Shown here: positions 15,035 through 25,003 of the stretch, piece by piece
Layout: every line of letters starts with the position of its first letter
How positions within the stretch are numbered: position 1 is the first letter of the stretch
Assembly: GCA_949289215.1 (NCBI GenBank)
Contig: CASENC010000018.1
Location: 28,445 to 92,444, forward strand
DNA: 64,000 nucleotides
Direction: 5' to 3'
Source of the DNA: an uncultured Bacteroidales bacterium
Lineage (GTDB): Bacteria; Bacteroidota; Bacteroidia; Bacteroidales; Muribaculaceae
The notes under the pieces: generated by a model
Database searches by the model: none
What the model saw: the letters and a program-made list of their open reading frames with translations, nothing else
What the model was told of the DNA's origin: nothing
Translations under genes and position numbers: made by a program

Positions 15035-17668
15035 ATGAAAAAACGATGTGACACTTATACCCGTGTAAAGGGTGTAATGTATCTGTGTATTAATGATATG
15101 CGCAGAGTTGTCGTCATATTGTTATTATTGAGTATGTCGGCTGTCGGGAATAGCATGGTGGCCGGAGAAGAGTTGGGTGGTGTTTTTTCGGTGTCGGTTG
15201 TGTGGTTGTATTTTGCAGTTGCTATTGCTGTGGTGGCGATAGGCCTATTGATATTTGCGGCAGCAAGGCTCAAAGCCGTAAAACGGCGCAATGCAGGTAT
15301 CGCCGACACAATCAAGCGCCAGGAAACCGAGAAGCGTCATATGTTGGCTTCGTTGAAGGCTACGGGTGTGCAGGCCTGGAGGTATGAGTCGGCATCGCGC
15401 CGCTTCTTTAACGTGTGCGGCATGGATGAGATTAACGGTTGTCGCATTGCCGAGATGCGCAAATTGATAGCCCCCGATGATTTCCCGACATTCCTTAATT
15501 ATCTTGATTTGGTAGAATCGGGTGAGCAGGCCGGTGCCTCGGTGAAACTGCACCGCACCACTGCCCGAGGCGAAAAGCAGGTTGCCGAATTTGAAATGGT
15601 GCCTGTGGTCACCGATGCTGTGATAACCGATGTAATAGCCACCATAAAAACAATAGCCGAGCCGCAAATAGTGATTTATCAAAAATCTCCCGAGAAAGAG
15701 GAAGAGTGCGCGGAACCAGAAGGTAGCGGCATTGTTCCTCCGTCAGGAGACGATCTGCAAAAATCAGAAGGCATCACCACCGGTGACCTTATTCTTGAAA
15801 ATATGCCGCCGATGATTGCTTATGTAAAGGTCGGGAATTGTGTGGAGTGGGAAAATGTGGCACGTAAACTCGAAGCAAGTGAAATTTGTTTTAACCCGTT
15901 TGCCACGGGCGACAATGGGAAGAAAGTTGTCGCCGACAAGGAGTGCGCCCGCCTTGTGGATGAGACTGTCGCCAAGCAAAAAAGTTTCACGTGCATCAAG
16001 AATATAGGCGACCTTCACAGCCTGAAAATCACATCAAGCCCGGTTGCCGATAAATCGGGGGAATGTTGTGGGTCGATACTTTATTTTACTGACATCTCTG
16101 ACTTGCAAGGCATTCAGAAAAGCCTGTCGAATGCCGAGAACAAGGTTGTGGAAACATCGAGGTTGCTGCAACATATCATTGACAACGCCCCGTTGTCGAT
16201 ATTCGTAAAAGATGCAAGCAACGAGCATCGTTATATTTGGGTAAACAAGCAATTTGGAGAGTTGATGCATTATTCGGTTGACGAGATTATCGGGCATAAC
16301 GATTTCGAGTTGATTTCCACCGAACGGGCAAAACAGTTCTATGATTCGGATTGTGAAGCCATTCATTCGCCGATACCGGTGATTACAACCGAATCTCCGT
16401 CGGCCGAGGATGAGGAAGGACGTTTTTGGCGGACGCAAAAGACTTCGATAACACTGCACGATGGCAGGAAAATAATCGTGGGAATATCGTCCGACATATC
16501 AGAATTACAGCAAACCAACATCGCGCTGGTCAAGGCAAAGGAGCGTGCCGAGCAGAGCGACCGACTTAAATCGGCTTTCCTTGCCAACATGAGCCATGAA
16601 ATCCGTACACCGCTAAATGCAATAGTCGGTTTCTCCCAATTATTGCAAGAAACGTCGGACAAGGAGGAAATGGCCGAATACATTAAAATCATCAATGACA
16701 ACAATGAACTGCTGTTGCGCTTGATAAACGATATACTGTACTTGTCGAAAATCGACGCAGGTGTGGCCGAACTGTATGTGTCGCGTACCGAGGTCGCCGA
16801 TATGCTCGATGATATAGCCACTATTGCGGCGCATCATAATCAAAATCCCAACGTGAAGATTATTTGCGACCGTCGTTATCGTTCGTGTGTGTGCAATATC
16901 GATCGCGAGCGTGTAATGCAGGTGTGGCTCAACTTTACCACCAATGCCCTTAAATACACACAAGAGGGCTATATAAAGGTGGGGTTCGATTATCGTGACG
17001 AGGGGTTGTATTTTTATGTGCAGGATACCGGTATAGGCATTGCCGAGGAGAAGCAGGACCGCGTGTTCGGTCGCTTTGAAAAATTAGACAGTTTTGCCCA
17101 AGGTAACGGGTTGGGCTTGTCGATTTGCAAGGCAATTATCGATTTGTGCAAAGGGAAAATAGGATTTACTTCAAAGAAATTCGGCGGATCGACGTTCTAT
17201 GCGTGGATACCTACAAGTGCCGAAGTGGAATTGATAAATGATGAAACACCAAGACCGGTAACGGTAAAGCCCGCCAAACCTGATGCCGGAGCACAAGCCG
17301 ATACCGGCAATAAGTTGAACATACTTGTTGCTGAAGATAACGAAAACAATTACTTGCTAATTAAAAAAATACTTGGGTTCTGCAATATATTCCACGCAGC
17401 AAACGGTTTGGAATGTGTGAATATGTTGAAGCAAGGCAAATATGACGCTGTGCTGATGGACATAGTGATGCCGGTAATGGATGGGCTTGCTGCAACTCGT
17501 GAAATACGTAAGTTTAATACCGAGGTACCTATCATAGCCGTGACTGCCAATACTTTCGATACCGACAGTGCCAAAGCCATCGATGCCGGTTGCAACGAAT
17601 ACCTGCCCAAGCCCATCAATCGCCCTTTGTTGCTCAATGCCATAGCCAAAGTTATCCACACCCTTTAA
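15035..17668 (+). CDS. Hybrid sensor histidine kinase / response regulator
   Basis: An 877-residue membrane sensor. One or two hydrophobic segments near the start (VVVILLLLSMSAVG and VVWLYFAVAIAVVAIGLLIFAAA) are followed by PAS-like modules (one around NAPLSIFVKDASNEHRYIWVNKQFGELM), a HisKA domain with phospho-acceptor His521 (LANMSHEIRTPLN), an HATPase domain (NFTTNALKYTQEGY, DTGIGIAEEKQDRVFGRFEK, GNGLGLSICK) and a C-terminal receiver with Asp809 (DAVLMDIVMPVMDG) and conserved Lys in YLPKPI. No DNA-binding output domain is present, so signalling must pass through an Hpt protein or remain internal. It is monocistronic. A TTG nine bases upstream and ATGs further in are alternative starts. Confidence 0.9.
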   Translation: MKKRCDTYTRVKGVMYLCINDMRRVVVILLLLSMSAVGNSMVAGEELGGVFSVSVVWLYFAVAIAVVAIGLLIFAAARLKAVKRRNAGIADTIKRQETEKRHMLASLKATGVQAWRYESASRRFFNVCGMDEINGCRIAEMRKLIAPDDFPTFLNYLDLVESGEQAGASVKLHRTTARGEKQVAEFEMVPVVTDAVITDVIATIKTIAEPQIVIYQKSPEKEEECAEPEGSGIVPPSGDDLQKSEGITTGDLILENMPPMIAYVKVGNCVEWENVARKLEASEICFNPFATGDNGKKVVADKECARLVDETVAKQKSFTCIKNIGDLHSLKITSSPVADKSGECCGSILYFTDISDLQGIQKSLSNAENKVVETSRLLQHIIDNAPLSIFVKDASNEHRYIWVNKQFGELMHYSVDEIIGHNDFELISTERAKQFYDSDCEAIHSPIPVITTESPSAEDEEGRFWRTQKTSITLHDGRKIIVGISSDISELQQTNIALVKAKERAEQSDRLKSAFLANMSHEIRTPLNAIVGFSQLLQETSDKEEMAEYIKIINDNNELLLRLINDILYLSKIDAGVAELYVSRTEVADMLDDIATIAAHHNQNPNVKIICDRRYRSCVCNIDRERVMQVWLNFTTNALKYTQEGYIKVGFDYRDEGLYFYVQDTGIGIAEEKQDRVFGRFEKLDSFAQGNGLGLSICKAIIDLCKGKIGFTSKKFGGSTFYAWIPTSAEVELINDETPRPVTVKPAKPDAGAQADTGNKLNILVAEDNENNYLLIKKILGFCNIFHAANGLECVNMLKQGKYDAVLMDIVMPVMDGLAATREIRKFNTEVPIIAVTANTFDTDSAKAIDAGCNEYLPKPINRPLLLNAIAKVIHTL

Positions 17669-17688
17669 TGGAAAATTTAAGTCATAAG

Positions 17689-17720
17689 AAAGGCTGCCTG
17701 TTTAAAAAATGGCAGCCTTT
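17689..17720. terminator. Bidirectional terminator
   Basis: AAAGGCTGCC (17689-17698) pairs perfectly with GGCAGCCTTT (17711-17720) around a 12-base A/T-rich loop, between the convergent kinase and nucleotidyltransferase genes. Confidence 0.85.
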
Positions 17721-17735
17721 GTCCTATGGTATCGG

Positions 17736-18809
17736 TTATGTATTTGCCTTTTTGTCAAATAAGGGGCGACGTTTCATCAGCTCTTGGGCGGCACGGTAGT
17801 CATCGGGAGAACCGATGTCAATCCATGTGCCGTCGATTATATATTGCCTGACTTTGCCGCCGTCGGCTATAAGAGCCTCGATAAAGTCGGTGGCATCGTA
17901 ATATGTGTCCTTGGGTATTAAATCAAGACACCGGCGGTTAATCATGTAAATGCCGGCATTGGCATAATAGTTATATGTGGGCTTTTCTTCGAGCCCCTGC
18001 ACGGCATTGCCGGCGGTATGGAATATGGCATAAGGCACCGATACCACATAGGGGATAACGGCAGCCGTCATGTCGGCACCTCCTTCCACGTGGGTCATAT
18101 ACATGGCCTCATAGTTGATATTGGTAAGCAGGTCGGAATTCATCAGCAACACTGTGTCATTGTCGCCCGGCTCGACAAGCGTGAGCGACCCTATGGTTCC
18201 CAGGCGGCGTGGTTCGCGCACACATTTTACCATGACACCTGCAACGGGAGTGGCGAAGTGGCGTTCAATCTGTTCGGCAAGGTAATTCACCGTTACACTT
18301 ATGTCGGTAATGCCATTGCGGGCAAGAGCCTCGATGTTATAATCGATTATGCAACGGTCGCCAACGGGCAGCAGCGGCTTTGGTGTTTCGAGTGTCAACG
18401 GGCGTAACCGTTCGCCGCGTCCGCCGGCCATAAGCACTGCGTCGATAGGTAAGATTGAATGATATACCGAGAAGTCGTAAATGCGGCGTATAGAGCCATC
18501 GGCATCAAGATGCGGCACGAGCGAAATACGCAAGCGACGTATTTTGCGTATGTCGGCAATGTCGGGGTGGTCGCCACGGAAAGCAATGAATGCAGTGTGC
18601 ATCACATCGGCAACCGTCGAATGTAACGTGTAGCCGTCGATAAGGGCACGACGAATGTCACCGTCGGTGAGAGTTCCGGCCAAGCGGCCTGCCTCGTCGG
18701 TGGCAAACAGCGTCATTGTGCGTCCCGACAGGCTGTTGAGTTTGCGCAAGGCATCGAGTACCGTGGCATTGATGCTTATTACATAATCATTGATGCTTAT
18801 TTCTTCCAT
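17736..18809 (-). CDS. CBS-domain sugar nucleotidyltransferase
   Basis: A 357-residue cytoplasmic enzyme with two CBS motifs (about residues 1-115; LTDGDIRRALIDG is typical) fused to a GT-A nucleotidyltransferase domain starting LPIDAVLMAGGRGERLRPLTLETPKPLLPVGD. The GGRGERLRP and KPLLPV motifs bind NTP and metal; MNSDLL supplies the metal-binding Asp. Relatives activate sugar phosphates (such as the mannose/heptose guanylyl- or hexose nucleotidyl-transferases of capsule or glycan pathways); the substrate cannot be read here. The gene begins 1 nt after the porQ stop, so it is coexpressed with porQ although no functional tie is obvious. Confidence 0.85.
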   Translation of the reverse strand: MEEISINDYVISINATVLDALRKLNSLSGRTMTLFATDEAGRLAGTLTDGDIRRALIDGYTLHSTVADVMHTAFIAFRGDHPDIADIRKIRRLRISLVPHLDADGSIRRIYDFSVYHSILPIDAVLMAGGRGERLRPLTLETPKPLLPVGDRCIIDYNIEALARNGITDISVTVNYLAEQIERHFATPVAGVMVKCVREPRRLGTIGSLTLVEPGDNDTVLLMNSDLLTNINYEAMYMTHVEGGADMTAAVIPYVVSVPYAIFHTAGNAVQGLEEKPTYNYYANAGIYMINRRCLDLIPKDTYYDATDFIEALIADGGKVRQYIIDGTWIDIGSPDDYRAAQELMKRRPLFDKKANT

Positions 18810-18810
18810 G

Positions 18811-19836
18811 TTATCTTAACATTTCACTCACCGAAGCCGTGAGATTAAACATAAACGTGGTTCCTCCCACATGGGGCTGTGCAAATGCAACTCCGAATCC
18901 CATGGCCTTGACCTTCAATCCGGCTCCGGCCGAGAAGCCCGAAAGGAAATTCCGGGCATAAGTGCTCATGTCGGTACGTGTCTTGTAGTTGTAGCCGAGT
19001 GCTATATAAAATTTCTCCGACGGAACATATTCAAGTCCGAATATCAAGTGACGGAACAGGTTGCCCATGAATTTATCGTGTTTCTCAAGATTGTCCGAAA
19101 CGTTGCCATCGTCCACGCTGTAATATGGCAAGTTCCACTTGTTGAGGTTATAAGCCGTTATGGATAACCGCAGCGGAGTGGTTCCGAGCGACTTGCCGAA
19201 GCCCACCTGTATATCCCACGGCAGACGGTCGTATTTCTCGTTGAAACGTTTCACTTGTCCACCAAGGTTTTTCAGCACCACCGAAAACGAGAAATCCTTG
19301 TCGGGGTTGTAATAATTCACCCCGAGGTCGGCGCAAATTGCAAGGGCCTTGTAAATTTCGTAACTTGAATGTACAAACTTCAGCGTTATTCCGCCACGCC
19401 ATCGATCGGAGATGTCATGGGCGTATGTTCCTGAGAATGCAATATCCGACGGGCTGAACGATGCCCCGGTGTAATTGCCTTGTTCGTCGTAACCGTCGAT
19501 GCTGCCATAACCGAAGTATTGTATTCCCACCGCCCATGCCGCATGGTCGCCTGCCGGAGCCGTAAACCGCGCCCCCATGAAGTTGCTGCCGCCAAGGTAG
19601 CGCATATAGTTAAGGCCGGCCTGCATTTCATATTCAGGTCCCAGTAATCCTGGGTTTTGGTCGATGAGGTTCACATCGTCGTCGATGGTGGTGATATTGG
19701 TGCCGCCAAGGGCATACACGTGTGACGATGCCGACACATTCAAGAACTCATAAGCAGTGGTTCCGTCTTGTGCCTCGACGGTCGATACCGCCTGCAATAC
19801 GATTATAAATATAATTATGTAACGCTTAAAAATCAT
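18811..19836 (-). CDS. porQ: Type IX secretion system protein PorQ
   Basis: A beta-barrel outer membrane protein of about 341 residues with a signal peptide (MIFKRYIIIFIIVLQAVSTVEAQ). The start could also be 7 codons upstream at 19857. Features matching PorQ: the mature start TAYEFLNVSASSHVYALGGTNI, ANPLL-like DQNPGLLG, repeated aromatic-rich strands (GIQYFGYGSIDGYDEQGN, LGYNYKTR) and the C-terminal VGGTTFMFNLTASVSEML. PorQ is one of the attachment-complex proteins of the Bacteroidetes T9SS that act at the cell surface on CTD-bearing cargo; the BspA-like protein in this window may be a cargo. A promoter with TTG-N19-TATCTTTG lies at 19922-19951. Confidence 0.85.
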   Translation of the reverse strand: MIFKRYIIIFIIVLQAVSTVEAQDGTTAYEFLNVSASSHVYALGGTNITTIDDDVNLIDQNPGLLGPEYEMQAGLNYMRYLGGSNFMGARFTAPAGDHAAWAVGIQYFGYGSIDGYDEQGNYTGASFSPSDIAFSGTYAHDISDRWRGGITLKFVHSSYEIYKALAICADLGVNYYNPDKDFSFSVVLKNLGGQVKRFNEKYDRLPWDIQVGFGKSLGTTPLRLSITAYNLNKWNLPYYSVDDGNVSDNLEKHDKFMGNLFRHLIFGLEYVPSEKFYIALGYNYKTRTDMSTYARNFLSGFSAGAGLKVKAMGFGVAFAQPHVGGTTFMFNLTASVSEMLR

Positions 19837-19921
19837 TCTAAAAGTATCGATACCCATTTATTGCATAAAACGGAATAAAGCTGCAATTAGTGTGCAGTCA
19901 TGCACCGCTTTTTGATTTTCA

Positions 19922-19951
19922 CAAAGATAGCGACTCTTTGAGAAACTTCAA
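19922..19951 (-). promoter_or_regulatory. Promoter of porQ
   Basis: On the minus strand: TTG (19951-19949), 19 bases, TATCTTTG (19929-19922). Good match to the Bacteroidetes consensus, with transcription start near 19915. Confidence 0.6.
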
Positions 19952-19969
19952 TTAATACTTTTCGATAAA

Positions 19970-20171
19970 GATTATTGTGTGCGTGCAGGATAATCTTTCA
20001 TTTTTGTGTGATAAAAACGTATGTGCATGGTTTTAACTATTCCTTCCCCCAATTATGAGAGATTTATGAATTTCGTATATTAATTTTATTCAACAAAACG
20101 GCGTGGCTGCAAGGCATTTGCAAAAAAATGCCTAAACATTATTAAGCAATACCAAATAGGCGGCATCGGGA
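19970..20171. other. Intergenic region without recognised content
   Basis: Between the porQ promoter and the TonB-domain protein promoter (total gap between the genes is about 400 bases). AT-rich; I see no ORF, RNA gene or repeat in it. Confidence 0.4.
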
Positions 20172-20203
20172 TTTGATTAGTATGTTATAAGCGGCTATAT
20201 TTG
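20172..20203 (+). promoter_or_regulatory. Consensus promoter of the TonB-domain gene
   Basis: TTTG (20172-20175), 20 bases, TATATTTG (20196-20203), followed by CCATAAA; a full match to the Bacteroidetes consensus. It lies about 50 bases before the start at 20256. Confidence 0.75.
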
Positions 20204-20255
20204 CCATAAATCTGCCGGAATATACCATCGGCTGAGACTGAAAACCAAAATATCT

Positions 20256-20702
20256 ATGAATCGAAATCTACAATATTTGTTACTTTGCATTGTGATGCTG
20301 GTCATTGCCGCCGCAGGCGGAGCAACGGCTCAAGTGAGCCGTGTATCGACGGTAAACCCGATGACGGGTGCGCCTTATGACAAAGTGTATGATTACGATT
20401 ATGTTGATGAAAAACCGCAATTCCCGGGAGGAAATTGCGGGCTGTTCAACTTTATAAGTGAGACCAGGGAATACCCGTATGAGGCTTATGAGAAAAAAAT
20501 AGAAGGGCGCGTGTTCTGTACATTCATTGTCAACACCGACGGCTCGGTGGGTGGCATATCGATTGTGCGCGGTTCGGGCAACGAACAGCTTAACCGCGAG
20601 GCAATGCGTGTCATAAGCATGATGCCGAAATGGAAAGCCGGGAAGCAAGGTAACAAGCCGGTGCCGGTGCGTTGTTACCTGCCCATAGCGTTTCACTTGT
20701 GA
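20256..20702 (+). CDS. Exported TonB C-terminal domain protein
   Basis: A 148-residue protein with a signal peptide (MNRNLQYLLLCIVMLVIAAAGGATAQ) and a TonB C-terminal-like fold: EKPQFPGGNCGLFNFISETREYP, EGRVFCTFIVNTDGSVGGISIVRGSG, REAMRVISMMPKWKAGKQGNKPVPVRCYLPI. This PxFPGG...V.F.V...G.V....V pattern is the common Bacteroidetes energy-transducer TonB domain, here without the proline-rich linker, so it is probably a free periplasmic module rather than a full TonB. It ends a few bases before the helicase gene and may be cotranscribed. Confidence 0.8.
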   Translation: MNRNLQYLLLCIVMLVIAAAGGATAQVSRVSTVNPMTGAPYDKVYDYDYVDEKPQFPGGNCGLFNFISETREYPYEAYEKKIEGRVFCTFIVNTDGSVGGISIVRGSGNEQLNREAMRVISMMPKWKAGKQGNKPVPVRCYLPIAFHL

Positions 20703-20711
20703 TTGTTCACG

Positions 20712-22178
20712 ATGCCTGCCAAAGGAAGCAACCTTATCGTAGGTCGCAACGGGGAGCTTGAGTTTGCTTCCACAATTTTGCAATTTTTGGATTACGACCC
20801 CAATGAAGAGCAAAACGAGCTGATTGCAGGTTTTGCGAGGTTTTGTGTGTCGTGCCGCGGCGAGCAATTGCTATTGCTTAACGGGTATGCAGGAACGGGT
20901 AAAACATCACTGACAGGTGCATTGGTCAAAGCTCTCACGCACTTTGGCATGAAGTCGATGTTGCTGGCTCCGACGGGGCGTGCGGCAAAAGTGTTTTCGG
21001 AATATGCAGGCCATCCGGCCTATACCATACATCGCAAAATTTACCGCCAGCGCAGTTACAGCCCCGAGGAGTATGGCGGATTTAACATTGCCGAGAATAA
21101 GCACACCGATACTGTTTTTATAGTTGATGAAGCATCGATGATAGCCAATTCTACTACTGATGGTGCGATGTTCGGTTCGGGGCGGCTGCTTGACGACCTT
21201 ATTCATTACGTTTACAGTGGCACGGGGTGTCGCCTGATTATGCTTGGCGACAGTGCCCAGTTGCCGCCTGTGGGGCTTGATGAAAGTCCGGCACTCAATG
21301 AGCGCGTCCTTGCCGGCTATGGATTGCAGGTAATGAGTTTCACGTTGCGCCATGTGGCACGTCAACGCGATAGTTCGGGAATACTGGAAAACGCTACCAT
21401 GTTGCGCCGCTCGATTGAAGCATACAGCCGTAAAGAAATACAGGCACTCGACCCGCCGGTACTGCACTTGGACGGGTATGACGACATAAGCAATATTTCA
21501 AGCGAATATCTCATCGACAATCTTTCAAGCAGTTATGGCCGACTGGGAATGCGCGGTACCACCCTTATCACACGTTCAAACAAGCGTGCCGCCGGGTTCA
21601 ACCTGGGCATTCGCAACAGTATAATGTTCTATGAGGAAGAACTTGTAAACGGCGACCTGCTTATGGTGGCGAAAAACAATTACTTGTGGAGCGAGAATTA
21701 TGAAGGGCTCGATTTCATTGCCAACGGCGAAATGGCACGGGTGGTGCGTACACGCGGCATGGAGGAATTGGCTTACGGGTTGCGGTTCATGCGGCTTGAA
21801 CTTGAATTGCCCGACCTTGACATGGAAATCGAAGCCACGGCCGTGCTTGATGCATTGTATAGCGAGGCGGCTGCATTGACACGGGCACAAAGCGAGCAAC
21901 TTTATGTGGGCGTGATGTCTCAACTCACAGGAGATAAGCGCACTCGTTACAGGGCATTGAAGAAAGACCCCCATTATAATGCGTTACAGGTGAAATATGG
22001 TTATGCCGTAACCTGCCACAAGGCTCAAGGCGGGCAATGGGAAGAGGTGTACATCGACATGGGCGGCATTCCCGAAGATGCGTTCACCGACATTCAATTC
22101 TATCGCTGGCTTTACACGGCCATCACCCGTGCCCGCACCCGGGTATTTCTCATCAATTCACCACTTCCCACCCGATGA
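20712..22178 (+). CDS. RecD-like superfamily 1 DNA helicase
   Basis: A 488-residue SF1B helicase: Walker A NGYAGTGKTSLTGALV (about residues 60-70), motif Ia LAPTGRAAKVFS, Walker B VFIVDEASMI, motif III MLGDSAQLPPVG, and the UvrD_C_2 C-terminal block YGYAVTCHKAQGGQWEEVYIDM...FYRWLYTAITRARTRVFLI. This is the short RecD/ExoV-alpha-like ATPase common in Bacteroidetes, a 5'-3' helicase probably in recombination or repair; no RecB or RecC partner lies nearby. I start at the ATG at 20712 (MPAKGSN); a TTG at 20703 would add three residues. It is followed by a promoter for the restriction-modification genes. Confidence 0.88.
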   Translation: MPAKGSNLIVGRNGELEFASTILQFLDYDPNEEQNELIAGFARFCVSCRGEQLLLLNGYAGTGKTSLTGALVKALTHFGMKSMLLAPTGRAAKVFSEYAGHPAYTIHRKIYRQRSYSPEEYGGFNIAENKHTDTVFIVDEASMIANSTTDGAMFGSGRLLDDLIHYVYSGTGCRLIMLGDSAQLPPVGLDESPALNERVLAGYGLQVMSFTLRHVARQRDSSGILENATMLRRSIEAYSRKEIQALDPPVLHLDGYDDISNISSEYLIDNLSSSYGRLGMRGTTLITRSNKRAAGFNLGIRNSIMFYEEELVNGDLLMVAKNNYLWSENYEGLDFIANGEMARVVRTRGMEELAYGLRFMRLELELPDLDMEIEATAVLDALYSEAAALTRAQSEQLYVGVMSQLTGDKRTRYRALKKDPHYNALQVKYGYAVTCHKAQGGQWEEVYIDMGGIPEDAFTDIQFYRWLYTAITRARTRVFLINSPLPTR

Positions 22179-22182
22179 AAAA

Positions 22183-22214
22183 TTTGTTGATTAATGCGAT
22201 TTATATTACTTTTG
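22183..22214 (+). promoter_or_regulatory. Consensus promoter of the restriction-modification genes
   Basis: TTTG (22183-22186), 20 bases, TACTTTTG (22207-22214). It overlaps the end of the helicase gene region and lies about 28 bases before the endonuclease start. Confidence 0.7.
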
Positions 22215-22241
22215 AGCAGTTCATTTAAAGCAACGTAACAG

Positions 22242-23339
22242 ATGAATTATTTCGATAGAATAAGCAATCTTACAAAAAATATATCAAGTGAGTTGGTCGA
22301 TTTTTCGCAACCAAGGGATATTGCCAGGATACCCACACAGGCGAGTTCTAATTTTATAACAAATAAAGAGCAAGGAGACTGGGCCGAAAATCTTATTCTG
22401 AATGCAATTAATGAAAATTCGCATAATTACGTTGCAGTAAAATATGGGAAGTCTGATGATTTGGTTGCCGGAGAAGATGGCTTCGATAAATTTTTTCAAG
22501 AATTTCAGGACGAGTTGGATACAATAGGCAAACGTCCGGATATTCTAATTTTTAGCAAAGAAGATTTTATTATAGATTTGGGATATGACATCAGCCATAT
22601 CCCACATGGCGATATTGATGAATATGTAAAGAAAGCTGTAGCCGGAATAGAAGTACGTTCAAGTGCATTTTTGATAGGTCGTTACGAAGAATACATGCAA
22701 CAGCGTACATTGAAATTTACGCACCTTGCAATGGATATCAAAGATGAGATTTTGAGAAATTATTCATCATTGTTAAATACTTCTGCACGGAAACGATATT
22801 TACGGTTGTTGGAAAGTCTAACTCCCGATACTATACATATTATCGACTTTAAGGCACCCGGTTGGCGTTCATCGGCCGATTTAATTCAAGCTAATAACTT
22901 ATTTAAACAATTGAACACGGCTATAAAGAAAGTGCAGCAACGTGATTATTTGTCAATTACTCCGAAAGTCGAGGATTTGAAAGTGGTTTACAAGTGGATT
23001 GAGACATTCAATGTACCACATTTTTATTTTCAAGTTTTCTTTGATAAAATTTATGGTATTTCATTTGAAAATATTCTGAGTATTATATCCAATCCGGACA
23101 ATGAAGGAGTGATTTTTTCGGTAGAGAATGATGCAAAAAATCAGAACAAGACAACAATAAAAATAAAATCTACCGAAGGGGTTGAAATAGCGTCGAAAAT
23201 CGAAGAACCGTCGCATAAAAGTGTACGTAAAGAAATGGGGAGGGGCAGACTGTTGTTTTATGTAACTTTTAACGGAGGTTGTGCTTACTTAAATGCAGGG
23301 AATTTAAAATCGATTTTAAATCTCAATAAGGAATTATAA
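22242..23339 (+). CDS. Probable type II restriction endonuclease (AccI-like, tentative)
   Basis: A 365-residue protein, AT-rich, directly upstream of an adenine methyltransferase. It has a plausible PD-(D/E)xK nuclease core: Glu49 in [13 protein letters not shown], Pro99-Asp100 in GKRPDILIF, and Glu137-Val-Arg139 in [12 protein letters not shown] (an ExR variant of ExK). The C-terminal third ([10 protein letters not shown]...[22 protein letters not shown]) looks like a recognition or dimer part. I lean towards the AccI family from the EVRSS block and the gene order, but this is memory, not a search. Cleavage site is unknown. Low GC compared with its neighbours suggests horizontal arrival. Confidence 0.65.
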   Translation: MNYFDRISNLTKNISSELVDFSQPRDIARIPTQASSNFITNKEQGDWAENLILNAINENSHNYVAVKYGKSDDLVAGEDGFDKFFQEFQDELDTIGKRPDILIFSKEDFIIDLGYDISHIPHGDIDEYVKKAVAGIEVRSSAFLIGRYEEYMQQRTLKFTHLAMDIKDEILRNYSSLLNTSARKRYLRLLESLTPDTIHIIDFKAPGWRSSADLIQANNLFKQLNTAIKKVQQRDYLSITPKVEDLKVVYKWIETFNVPHFYFQVFFDKIYGISFENILSIISNPDNEGVIFSVENDAKNQNKTTIKIKSTEGVEIASKIEEPSHKSVRKEMGRGRLLFYVTFNGGCAYLNAGNLKSILNLNKEL

Positions 23340-23364
23340 TGGACGTTCTTATTTTCACGACGGT

Positions 23365-24933
23365 ATGACACCCGAATTTATTTATAATCAGACAACATCG
23401 TTGGCACACCGTAAAAAATTCGCACAATTTTTTACGCCACAGTTTATTGCCGATTTGATGGTAGATTGGCTGTCGGGTAACGATGGTTTGTATAATGTCT
23501 TGGAGCCTGCTTTCGGTTTAGGAATATTTTCAAGGACATTACTATCGAGATCAAGCAACTTGTTCATAAAAGGTTTTGAGGTTGATAAAAAAATATACGA
23601 TTATGCGCAAACCGAGTTTTCGGGGTGCGAGAATGTAAACTTGCAACTGCAAGATTATATGTATAATGATTGGGAAAACAAGTATGATGGTATTATTTGT
23701 AATCCTCCGTATTTTAAATTTCATGATTATGACAATAAAAAAATAATTGCCGAGATTGAAGATCGTTTGTCTTGTAAACTAACGGGATTCACTAATCTAT
23801 ACACACTTTTTCTCTTAAAGTCGATATATCAATTGAACCCTAATGGCAGATGTGCTTATATTGTTCCTTCTGAGTTCTTTAATTCCGATTACGGAAAGTT
23901 GGTAAAAGCTCATCTTATAAAAACAAACACCTTAAGATATATTTTGGTTTTTGATTTTGAAGAAAATATATTTGATGATTCAATAACCACTGCATGTATT
24001 ATACTGTGTGCAAACGATACTGCAACCGACAAATTACAATTTGTCAATATTCATTCCTCCGGTGATTTGGAACGGTGTTATAACATAATAAAGGGTTATC
24101 CTGCAACATCGAATTATGCAAAAGTTTATTCTATCGATGAAGTACGTCCCGATGATAAGTGGAAAACATATTATCAATGTCAAGATAGTAAAGCTACATT
24201 TAACCACTTAGTTCCTTTTTCATCGTATGCTAAAGTAATGCGTGGCATTGCAACCGGTGCCAATGATTATTTTACTTTTAATATAAGTAAAGCTAAAAAA
24301 TACGGTATCAATGAAAAATACCTGCTTCCTTGTGTATGCCGGAGTGCCGATGTTAAAGGGTGCATATTTACTGATTTGAATTTTAAAGCGTTAAAAGATT
24401 TCGATAAAAAAGTTTTTCTTTTAAATGCTGAAAATGCCGATGATAAATATGTGAACGATTATATTAAGAAAGGAGAGGATGAGGGGGTTGATAAAAAGTA
24501 TCTTACGGCAAGCCGTAACCCGTGGTATGCATTGGAAAAACGCCCTTCATCCCCAATATGGGTATCGGTGTTTAACCGCAATGGATTACGGTTTGTCAGA
24601 AATGAGGCAGGAGTATCAAATCTCACGACTTTTCATTGCATTTATTTGCATAATAATATTTTTTCTAATGTTTCTATTGATTTGTTTTTTGCATATCTGT
24701 TAACCGATACGGCGCGGCATATCTTTGAAGAAAATGCCCGAGAATATGGAAACGGATTACAAAAATTCGAGCCCAATGATTTGAACCGTAGTATGATGTT
24801 AAATGTTTCTTTGTTACCTGAAGTTGTAAAAACACAAATTGTAACATTGTATGGACAATATGTACAAGTAGAAGGTGATACTGCTATTATAAAGCAAATA
24901 GACGATATTTTGGCTGAACATTTTATGAGGTAA
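23365..24933 (+). CDS. Type II N6-adenine DNA methyltransferase (gamma class)
   Basis: A 522-residue methyltransferase. Motif X region TTSLAHRKKFAQFFTPQFIADLMVDWL, AdoMet motif I LEPAFGLGIFS (about residues 46-56), and catalytic motif IV NPPYFKF (113-119) come in the order of gamma-class N6-adenine enzymes such as those of the HincII/AccI group. The remaining 350 residues would hold the target recognition domain (FNRNGLRFVRNEAGVSNLTTFHCIYL is shared with TaqI-type relatives). It follows the candidate endonuclease by 25 bases, forming one R-M transcript. AT-rich relative to the surrounding genes. Confidence 0.88.
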   Translation: MTPEFIYNQTTSLAHRKKFAQFFTPQFIADLMVDWLSGNDGLYNVLEPAFGLGIFSRTLLSRSSNLFIKGFEVDKKIYDYAQTEFSGCENVNLQLQDYMYNDWENKYDGIICNPPYFKFHDYDNKKIIAEIEDRLSCKLTGFTNLYTLFLLKSIYQLNPNGRCAYIVPSEFFNSDYGKLVKAHLIKTNTLRYILVFDFEENIFDDSITTACIILCANDTATDKLQFVNIHSSGDLERCYNIIKGYPATSNYAKVYSIDEVRPDDKWKTYYQCQDSKATFNHLVPFSSYAKVMRGIATGANDYFTFNISKAKKYGINEKYLLPCVCRSADVKGCIFTDLNFKALKDFDKKVFLLNAENADDKYVNDYIKKGEDEGVDKKYLTASRNPWYALEKRPSSPIWVSVFNRNGLRFVRNEAGVSNLTTFHCIYLHNNIFSNVSIDLFFAYLLTDTARHIFEENAREYGNGLQKFEPNDLNRSMMLNVSLLPEVVKTQIVTLYGQYVQVEGDTAIIKQIDDILAEHFMR

Positions 24934-25003
24934 ATGGTTGAGTGAAGTTTGGTGGTGGGAAAAAATATTAGATAAATTTGCGGTAATTATAGAAAATGTT
25001 TGT

